From the NCBI RefSeq assembly GCF_005938675.2, contig NZ_VCCH02000062.1, forward strand, positions 1-49,617: DNA of 49,617 nt, given 5' to 3'. Of this stretch, positions 43,708 through 49,617 are shown piece by piece; position 1 is the first letter of the stretch; every line of letters starts with the position of its first letter. Both the position numbers and the translations under genes were made by a program. The DNA comes from Mycobacterium sp. KBS0706 (GTDB lineage Bacteria > Pseudomonadota > Alphaproteobacteria > DSM-16000 > Inquilinaceae). A model generated the notes under the pieces. That model was given only the letters and a program-made list of their open reading frames with translations, made no database searches and was not told the origin of the DNA.

Positions 43708-45360
43708 TCAGCGCTGAGCCGTCTGCCAGTTCGGCGCCTCGTAGACCGGGGCGTTGGACGGCGGCAAGGGCGTGCGGCCGAGGATCATGTCCGCCGCCTT
43801 CTCGCCGATCATGATGGTGGGGGCGTTCAGGTTGCCGCTGACGATCGAGGGCATGATCGAGGCGTCGACGACTCGCAGCCCTTCCAGCCCGCGCACCCGG
43901 GTCTCGGGGTCGACCACCGCCATCTCGTCGACGCCCATCTTGCAAGTGCAGGACGGATGGTAGGCGCTGTCGGCCTTGGCCCGGACGAAGGCGTCGATCT
44001 CGTCATCGGTGCGCACCGACGCGCCGGGCGAGATCTCGGGCCCGCGATAGGGGTCGAAGCCGCTCTGGGCGAAGATCTCGCGGGTCAGATGCACGCAGGC
44101 CCGCATGTCGGCGCGGTCGTCCTCGGTGCTCAGGTAGTTCGGCTGCAGGATCGGCTTGGCCCTCGGGTCGGCCGAGCGTAGCTCGACCCAGCCGCGCGAG
44201 GTGGCGCGCATGGTGCCGGCATGGGCCTGGAAGGCGTGGCGGTCGCCCGGCTGGCGGCCGTGGTCGTTCACCACCGACGGCAGGAAATGATACTGGATGT
44301 CCGGGTGCCGGATGCCGGGACGTGAGCGGATGAAGCCGCCGGCCTCGAGATGGGCCGAGGTGGTCAGACCGCTGCGGAACAGGAACCACTCGACTCCGAC
44401 CCTGGCTTTGTACAGCGGGTTCTCGACGCTGTAGAGCGTGATCGGCTTGGTGCACTCGTACTGGATGTACATCTCCAGATGGTCCTGCAGGTTGCGGCCG
44501 ACGCCGGGCAGGTCGTGCACCACGGCGATGCCGTGCCGGCGCAGCTGGTCGGCCGGGCCGACGCCGGACAGCATCAGGAGCTGCGGCGAGTTGATGGCGC
44601 CGCCGCACAGGATCACCTCGCGCGCGGCGCGGGCGATGCGGACCTGGCCGGCCCGGGCGTATTCCACCCCGACCGCGCGGGTGCCCTCGAACAGGATCCG
44701 GGTGCTCAGCGCGCCGGTCTCGATCGTCAGGTTCGGCCGCGACCGGATCGGCTTCAGATAGGCCTTGGCGGCCGACCAGCGCTCGCCCTGATGGATCGTC
44801 ATGTCCATCTTGCCGAAGCCCTCCTGCTGGTAGCCGTTCATGTCGTCGGTGAACGGATACCCGGCCTGCTGCCCGGCCTGGACGAAGGCGTCGAACAGCG
44901 GGTTCGGCTGGCTGCCGGTCGACACGTTGAGCGGCCCGTCGCTGCCGCGATAGTCGTCGCCGCCTTTGGCCCGGGTCTCGGCGCGGCGGAAATAGGGCAG
45001 CACCTCGGCATAGGACCAGCCGGCGGCGCCTTCCTCGGCCCAGCGGTCGTAGTCATAGGCATGGCCGCGGACATAGACCATGGCGTTGAGCGAGGAGGAA
45101 CCCCCCAGCACCCGGCCGCGCGGCCAGTACATGCGGCGGCCGTCCATCGCCGGCTGCGGCTCGGTCTCGTAGTACCAGTTGTACTTGTCGTCGCCGAGAT
45201 TGTAGGTCAGCGCCGCCGGCATGTGGATCTTCCAGGTCCGGTCCTCGGGCCCGGCCTCCAGCACCAGCACGCGGTTGCCGGGCTCGGCCGACAGCCGGTT
45301 GGCCAGGACGCAGCCGGCCGAGCCGGCGCCGACGATCACATAGTCGAATTCTGCCGTCAT
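43708..45360 (-). CDS. betA: Choline dehydrogenase
   Basis: BetA is a FAD-dependent GMC oxidoreductase that oxidises choline to betaine aldehyde at the membrane. The 550-residue protein has the N-terminal dinucleotide motif YVIVGAGSAGCVLANRLS, the WPRGRVLGGSSSLNAMVYVRGH motif, GVGRNLQDHLEMYIQ, and the C-terminal catalytic His region (YHPSCTCKMG) with MPSIVSGNLNAPTIMIGEKAADMI. It is divergent from choX across 214 bases. No betI repressor or betC sulfatase is adjacent. Confidence 0.95.
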   Translation of the reverse strand: MTAEFDYVIVGAGSAGCVLANRLSAEPGNRVLVLEAGPEDRTWKIHMPAALTYNLGDDKYNWYYETEPQPAMDGRRMYWPRGRVLGGSSSLNAMVYVRGHAYDYDRWAEEGAAGWSYAEVLPYFRRAETRAKGGDDYRGSDGPLNVSTGSQPNPLFDAFVQAGQQAGYPFTDDMNGYQQEGFGKMDMTIHQGERWSAAKAYLKPIRSRPNLTIETGALSTRILFEGTRAVGVEYARAGQVRIARAAREVILCGGAINSPQLLMLSGVGPADQLRRHGIAVVHDLPGVGRNLQDHLEMYIQYECTKPITLYSVENPLYKARVGVEWFLFRSGLTTSAHLEAGGFIRSRPGIRHPDIQYHFLPSVVNDHGRQPGDRHAFQAHAGTMRATSRGWVELRSADPRAKPILQPNYLSTEDDRADMRACVHLTREIFAQSGFDPYRGPEISPGASVRTDDEIDAFVRAKADSAYHPSCTCKMGVDEMAVVDPETRVRGLEGLRVVDASIMPSIVSGNLNAPTIMIGEKAADMILGRTPLPPSNAPVYEAPNWQTAQR

Positions 45361-45574
45361 ACCTTCCGCTCCTCGGGGCTGCGGCGCATGCTAGCGGGGC
45401 CGGGCCGGGCGATGAGGCCGGTTTGCGTCACGCCATGCCGGAAATCGGCCAGCGGCGACGCCCGGGCCGTCGTTAGACTCGCGCGGAGGCGCCTTGCCGC
45501 GGGTCCGGCGGCCGGGGCTGCCCCGTAACGAACGAAAATTGTGAGACAGGCGGGCAAACAGGAGAGTCGCAATC

Positions 45575-46513
45575 ATGATGTCGTGGCGTTTGAGCGGGCT
45601 GGTGCTGGGCCTGGCCCTGGCCGCCGGGACGGCCCAGGCGGCCGATCCGGCGAGCTGTCAGAAGGTGCGGTTCTCCGATGTCGGCTGGACCGACATCACC
45701 GCGACGACGGCCTTGACCAAGACCGTGCTGAAGGGCCTGGGCTATGAGCCCTCGGACGAGCTGCTGTCGGTGCCGGTCACCTACGTCTCGATGAAGAACA
45801 AGAACATCGACGTGTTCCTCGGCAACTGGATGCCGTCGATGGCCGGCGACGCCAAGCCCTATTTCGACGACAAGTCGGTCGAGAGCCTCCGGGCCAATCT
45901 CGAAGGCGCTAAATACACCCTCGCGGTGCCCGACTACGTGGCCCAGGGCGGGGTCAAGGATTTCGCGGACCTGGCCAAGAACGCCGACAAGTTCGGCGAC
46001 AAGATCTATGGCATCGAGCCGGGCAATGACGGCAACCGTCTGGTCCAGAGCATGATCGACAAGGACGCCTTCGGCCTGAAGGCCTGGCAGCTGGTCGAAT
46101 CAAGCGAGCAGGGCATGCTCTCGCAGGTCGACCGCGCCATCCGCCGCAAGGAATGGATCGTGTTCCTCGGCTGGGCGCCGCACCCGATGAACAAGAACTT
46201 CGCCTTGCAGTACCTGACCGGCGGCGACGACTATTTCGGCCCGAATTTCGGCGGCGCCACCGTCTACACCAATGTCCGGGCCGGCTATGTCGGCGAATGC
46301 CCGAATGTCGGCAAGCTGCTGCAGAACCTCGCCTTCAGCCTCGACATGGAGGCCACGGTGATGGAGGCGATCGGCAATGGCGATGACCGGGACAAGGCGG
46401 CGACCGCCTATCTCAAGGCCAATCCGGATGTGCTGACCCCCTGGCTCGCCGGCGTCACCACCTTCGACGGCAAGGACGGCCTCGCCGCGGTGAAGGCGTC
46501 GCTCGGCCTCTGA
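45575..46513 (+). CDS. choX: Choline ABC transporter substrate-binding protein ChoX
   Basis: ChoX is the periplasmic choline receptor. The 312-residue protein has a signal peptide (~1-22, cut near AQA-AD). Choline-binding residues known from Sinorhizobium ChoX are all present five positions earlier: aromatic box Trp38, Trp85, Trp200 and Tyr114, plus Asp40 and Asn151. This supports choline rather than glycine betaine as ligand. CAGGAG lies upstream. ATG 45575 or 45578 can start. A GC hairpin separates it from choW. Confidence 0.95.
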   Translation: MMSWRLSGLVLGLALAAGTAQAADPASCQKVRFSDVGWTDITATTALTKTVLKGLGYEPSDELLSVPVTYVSMKNKNIDVFLGNWMPSMAGDAKPYFDDKSVESLRANLEGAKYTLAVPDYVAQGGVKDFADLAKNADKFGDKIYGIEPGNDGNRLVQSMIDKDAFGLKAWQLVESSEQGMLSQVDRAIRRKEWIVFLGWAPHPMNKNFALQYLTGGDDYFGPNFGGATVYTNVRAGYVGECPNVGKLLQNLAFSLDMEATVMEAIGNGDDRDKAATAYLKANPDVLTPWLAGVTTFDGKDGLAAVKASLGL

Positions 46514-46525
46514 GACTCCCTGACA

Positions 46526-46549
46526 GGCGCGCCGCCCCGGCGGCGCGTC
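46526..46549 (+). promoter_or_regulatory. Intercistronic hairpin between choX and choW
   Basis: GGCGCGCCGC (46526-46535) pairs with GCGGCGCGTC (46540-46549, one G-T pair) around a CCCG loop, 12 bases after the choX stop. There is no T tract. Such structures often protect the binding-protein mRNA or reduce readthrough, giving more receptor than permease. That role is inferred here. Confidence 0.6.
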
Positions 46550-46580
46550 GTCCAAACGTCCGGAACAAGAAGGACGCCGC

Positions 46581-47438
46581 ATGGACGAACTGAGCGCGCT
46601 GCTGTCCCAGAAGATCCCGCTCGGGTTGTGGATCAAACACCTGACGGACTTCCTGACCGACAATTTCGCCAGCGTCTTCGATGCCATCTCGATCGGCCTC
46701 GGCACCGCCATCGAATGGCTGATCGACGTCTTTCTGTGGCCGCCACCGCTGGTCTTCATCGGCATCGTCGCCGTCCTCGCCTATGTCCTGCACCGGCGCT
46801 GGCAGCTGGTGGCGCTGGTCGTGATCGGCCTGCTGCTGATCCTCAATCTCGGCTACTGGACCGAGACCATGCAGACCTTGGCGCTGGTGATCAGCGCCAC
46901 CTTCCTGTCGCTGGTCATCGGCATCCCGATCGGCATCCTCTGCGCCCACCGGCCCCTGGTCTACGCCGTGATCCGGCCGGTCCTCGACCTGATGCAGACG
47001 CTGCCGACCTTCGTCTACCTGATCCCCACCCTGATCCTGTTCGGTCTCGGCGTGGCGCCGGGCCTGATCTCGACCATTGTCTTCGCCGTGGCCGCGCCGA
47101 TCCGCCTGACCTATCTCGGCATCCACGGCGTGCCGAGCCCGCTGCTCGAGGCTGGCGAGGCCTTCGGCGCCACCAAGCGGCAGCTGCTGTTCAAGGTCGA
47201 GTTGCCGCACGCCCTGCCGACGATCATGGCCGGGCTGACCCAATGCATCATGCTGTCGCTGTCGATGGTCGTCATCGCCGCGCTGGTCGGGGCCGACGGC
47301 CTGGGCAAGCCGGTGGTGCGCGCCCTCAACTCGGTGAATGTCCCCATGGGCTTCGAAGCCGGCCTGTGCATCGTCATCCTGGCGGTGATCCTCGACCGCC
47401 TGGTGAAAAGCGAACGGCCCGTCGGAGGGGCGCACTGA
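46581..47438 (+). CDS. choW: Choline ABC transporter permease ChoW
   Basis: The 285-residue protein is the membrane subunit of the ProW/ChoW family, with six or so helices and the ABC permease EAA loop (EAGEAFGATKRQLLFKVELPHALPTIMAG, ~residues 194-222). The N-terminal ~40 residues form an amphipathic extension common in ProW-like permeases. AGAAGGA lies upstream. Its stop overlaps the choV start as TGATG. Confidence 0.95.
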   Translation: MDELSALLSQKIPLGLWIKHLTDFLTDNFASVFDAISIGLGTAIEWLIDVFLWPPPLVFIGIVAVLAYVLHRRWQLVALVVIGLLLILNLGYWTETMQTLALVISATFLSLVIGIPIGILCAHRPLVYAVIRPVLDLMQTLPTFVYLIPTLILFGLGVAPGLISTIVFAVAAPIRLTYLGIHGVPSPLLEAGEAFGATKRQLLFKVELPHALPTIMAGLTQCIMLSLSMVVIAALVGADGLGKPVVRALNSVNVPMGFEAGLCIVILAVILDRLVKSERPVGGAH

Positions 47439-48622
47439 TGTCGGACACCCTTCCCGCGGTCCATTTCAACGCCCTCGACGTGATCTTCGGGCCGACGCCG
47501 AAGCGGGCGCTGGCCCTGCTGGACCAGGGCCGCAGCCGGGCCGAGATCTTGGCCGAGACCGGCGACACCCTGGCGGTCGCGGGGGCCGAGCTCTCGGTCC
47601 CGCCAGGCGAGCTCTGCGTGCTGATGGGCCTGTCCGGCTCCGGCAAGTCGTCGCTGCTGCGCTGCGTCAACGGCCTCAACAAGGTCACCCGCGGCCGCAT
47701 GATCGTGCGCTGCGACGGGCAGGAGGTCGACGTCGCCTCGTGCGACGAGACCACTCTGCGCAAGCTCCGCGCCGACTGGGTATCGATGGTGTTCCAGCAA
47801 TTCGCGCTGATGCCGTGGCGCACCATCCGCGAGAATGTCGGCCTAGGGCTCGAGCTGCGCGGCGTACCGAAGGCCGAGCGCGACCGCGTGGTCGACGAGA
47901 AGCTGGCGCTGGTCCATCTCGACAAATGGGCCGGCAAGTACCCGCGCGAGCTGTCCGGCGGCATGCAGCAGCGCGTCGGCCTGGCCCGCGCCTTCGCCAC
48001 CGATGCCGATATCCTGCTGATGGACGAGCCGTTCTCGGCCCTCGACCCGCTGATCCGCACCCATCTGCAGGACGAGCTCCTGGAACTGCAGCGCCGGCTG
48101 AAGAAGACCATCGTCTTCGTCAGCCACGATCTCGACGAGGCGCTGAAGATCGGCAACCGGATCGTGATCATGGAATCCGGCCGCATCGTCCAGGTCGGCA
48201 CGCCGGAGGAGATCGTCACCAAGCCGGCCGACGACTACGTCGCCAACTTCGTCGCCCATGTGAACCCGCTCAACGTGCTGCGAGCCGAGGCGCTGATGAC
48301 GCCGCTGGACCTGCTGCCGCGCGACGGCGATTCGATCCTGGTCGACAAGGCCATGACCTGCCGCTGCCGGGTCGACGATCTCGGCCGGCCGATCGCGGTG
48401 CTGCAGGACGACAGGCCGCTGGAGATCGCCGACGGCCTCATCAATGGCGTGGCGCCGGGGCAGATCGCAACCATGCCGGTCCATGCTTCAATGCGCCGTT
48501 TCATAGCCGCGCATGAAGCGACGCGGCAGCCGATCCTGGTGCTGGACGATGACGGCCGGCTGATCGGCAAGGTCGGGGAAAGTGAGCTGGTGGCGCGGCT
48601 GCTTCGTGGGAAAGGCGAATAG
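47438..48622 (+). CDS. choV: Choline ABC transporter ATP-binding protein ChoV
   Basis: The 394-residue ATPase has Walker A GLSGSGKS (64-71), the Q-loop FQQFALMPWRT, signature LSGGMQQR, Walker B ILLMDEPFSALD and the switch His in VSHDLDEA. A C-terminal region (~280-394) with CBS-like sequence is shared with ProV and may sense ionic strength. The first ~45 residues with VHFNALDVIFGPTPKRAL are the typical QAT-family leader. It starts within the choW stop codon. Confidence 0.95.
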   Translation: MSDTLPAVHFNALDVIFGPTPKRALALLDQGRSRAEILAETGDTLAVAGAELSVPPGELCVLMGLSGSGKSSLLRCVNGLNKVTRGRMIVRCDGQEVDVASCDETTLRKLRADWVSMVFQQFALMPWRTIRENVGLGLELRGVPKAERDRVVDEKLALVHLDKWAGKYPRELSGGMQQRVGLARAFATDADILLMDEPFSALDPLIRTHLQDELLELQRRLKKTIVFVSHDLDEALKIGNRIVIMESGRIVQVGTPEEIVTKPADDYVANFVAHVNPLNVLRAEALMTPLDLLPRDGDSILVDKAMTCRCRVDDLGRPIAVLQDDRPLEIADGLINGVAPGQIATMPVHASMRRFIAAHEATRQPILVLDDDGRLIGKVGESELVARLLRGKGE

Positions 48623-48940
48623 AAACAATATATTGAATGATTTTGTTTGCATATCAGTTTAATTTTGCTGTCTCTGCCATTGATCTGTCCACGCTCATGG
48701 CGGCAACAGACAGCAACAAATGGATTGTCTCCCCTGGCGGCATTCGATATACATAGTGGGCGCATTCAATGGCCGCCAGGCCACACTAAAAATTGCTGTG
48801 TTTAGGCAATAGTGATGCGCGGCAACCCTAGGGACTAGGGGGCGGGGAGTCAGACGAAATATATATGTGGGGTGTTCTGTCGTTTGCGGCGGCGGGACAT
48901 GTCTTGCTCCTTTGTTTCGGATTTCTGGGGGTACAGGAAT
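48623..48940. other. AT-richer intergenic region before the sugar transferase
   Basis: This 318-base stretch has no convincing gene and is clearly less GC-rich than the rest. It holds four dyads: palindrome CAATATATTG at 48626-48635; a 12/13-bp inverted repeat at 48733-48744 and 48768-48780 (CCTGGCGGC-ATT type); ATTGC-N9-GCAAT at 48792-48810; and CCCTAG-GGA-CTAGGG at 48826-48840. The first may lie at the end of the choV transcript. The others may be operator sites for the downstream gene. An apparent 90-codon frame at 48865 runs through the real gene and is rejected. Confidence 0.5.
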
Positions 48941-49617
48941 ATGCAGTCCGACAGCCTCGTCGATACTGCCGCTGTAGACATTTCCGCAGAGACGCCGATC
49001 CGGACGGCTCGGGTGGGCATGGCGGCAAAGCGGTTGATGGATATCGTATTGTCGATCGTGTTTCTTGTGCTGTTTTCACCGCTGTTCCTGGTGTGCGCGG
49101 CCATGATCCGACGCTCCGGCCGGGGCGTCTTCTATAGCGACCGCCGTGTCGGTCGCCATGGCAAGATCTTCTACTGCCACAAGTTCAGGACGATGGTTCC
49201 CAACGCGAACAAGCTGTTGGCGGATCTTCTTCAGAAAGACCCTGAGATGCGGCGGGAGTGGGAATCCGGCTTCAAGCTGAAGAAGGACCCGCGGGTGACC
49301 GCGATCGGCCGCTTCCTGCGCAAGACCAGCCTCGACGAGCTGCCGCAGCTGTTCAACGTGCTGAAGGGCGAGATGAGCCTGGTCGGCCCGCGGCCGATGT
49401 ACGAGGAGGAGCAGGAACGCTGGGGCGCTGCGATCCGCTACTATCACAGCACCCGGCCCGGCATGACCGGCGTCTGGCAGATCTCCGGTCGCAACGACAC
49501 CAGCTACGAGACCAAGATCCGCCTCAATGTCGACTATGTGCGGACCTGGACCCTCTGGCGCGACATCGTGATCCTGTTCAAGACGCCGAAAGTGTTCCTT
49601 CCCGGCGCCGGCGCCTA
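48941..49617 (+). CDS. Exopolysaccharide sugar transferase (ExoY/WbaP-like), 3' partial
   Basis: The product moves a sugar-1-phosphate to undecaprenyl phosphate, the first step of exopolysaccharide synthesis. After ~25 variable residues comes a hydrophobic helix (~29-55, MAAKRLMDIVLSIVFLVLFS). The bacterial sugar transferase domain has RRVGRHGKIFYCHKFRTMV, SLDELPQLFNVLKGEMSLVGPRP, and STRPGMTGVWQISGRND. ATG 48941 has AGGA upstream. The frame reaches the last base with GAGA followed by TA. Since relatives end in G-x-GAY, the cut codon is probably Tyr and the gene runs on by a codon or two. It has the short form without the long membrane N-terminus of WbaP. Confidence 0.92.
   Translation, partial: MQSDSLVDTAAVDISAETPIRTARVGMAAKRLMDIVLSIVFLVLFSPLFLVCAAMIRRSGRGVFYSDRRVGRHGKIFYCHKFRTMVPNANKLLADLLQKDPEMRREWESGFKLKKDPRVTAIGRFLRKTSLDELPQLFNVLKGEMSLVGPRPMYEEEQERWGAAIRYYHSTRPGMTGVWQISGRNDTSYETKIRLNVDYVRTWTLWRDIVILFKTPKVFLPGAGA

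Noticed and set aside
48865..49137. A 90-codon plus-strand frame overlapping the sugar transferase start
   Set aside because: It is out of frame with the clearly conserved transferase from 48941 and contains no known motif.

Overview
This is a GC-rich window (roughly two thirds G+C by eye) of a chromosome from an alphaproteobacterium. The best guess is a member of the Rhodospirillales/Azospirillales (Inquilinus- or Azospirillum-like). This is inferred from gene content, not from a search: MucR and LdtR regulators, a zinc-independent HemB, a RibBX protein with a dead GTP-cyclohydrolase domain, a K+-independent proton pyrophosphatase, a bacterial Bpt aminoacyl-transferase, ChoXWV, and the block smpB-NYN-rpoZ-rsh-lepB-rnc-era-recO. 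No prophage, insertion sequence, CRISPR array, rRNA or tRNA was recognised. Most of the window is compact core genome.

Layout. 1-9.7 kb: translation rescue, RNA polymerase omega, stringent response, signal peptidase, RNase III, Era, RecO and ParC, mostly one plus-strand run. 9.7-13.8 kb: a REP-like repeat, the biotin transporter BioY, then a TRAP transporter of the 2-oxoacid type whose binding protein (plus strand) converges on its QM membrane genes (minus strand). 14-19 kb: a minus-strand group with penicillin-acylase-family hydrolase, threonine ammonia-lyase, a small P-loop kinase and Bpt. 19.2-22.4 kb: a PLP decarboxylase and an alpha/beta hydrolase, a ~147-bp inverted-repeat element, and hemB. 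22.7-25 kb: LdtR, glutaryl-CoA dehydrogenase and MucR. 25.2-31.4 kb: rpiB-glyA-nrdR-ribE-ribBX-ribH-nusB-thiL, a one-carbon/riboflavin/thiamine cofactor run. 31.6-33.7 kb: the membrane pyrophosphatase. 33.8-38.9 kb: BamE, a Cbp3-type cytochrome bc1 chaperone, YceD/DUF177, rpmF-plsX-fabH-ihfA-merR. 38.9-42.2 kb: an MFS exporter, RodA, and a stand-alone protein with a ClpX-type zinc finger. 42.2-48.6 kb: choline uptake (choXWV) and conversion to glycine betaine (betA, betB). 48.6-49.6 kb: an AT-richer regulatory region and the start of an exopolysaccharide sugar-transferase gene cut by the window end.

How the genes fit together: choXWV imports choline, BetA and BetB oxidise it to the osmoprotectant glycine betaine. 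RibBX, RibH and RibE cover the late and DHBP branches of riboflavin synthesis, but no functional GTP cyclohydrolase II is present here. LdtR (envelope), RodA, BamE and the sugar transferase are envelope functions, and MucR is a known type of exopolysaccharide regulator, though any link to the gene at the window end is inference.

I found no convincing wholly new multi-gene system. The most unusual items are the inverted-repeat element beside hemB, the mutually exclusive hairpins before nrdR, a strong hairpin before ribE, the solo ClpX-type zinc-finger protein, two genes whose most natural start is CTG inside a CTGA junction, the zinc-ligand-poor MucR, and a cluster of dyad symmetries before the sugar transferase.
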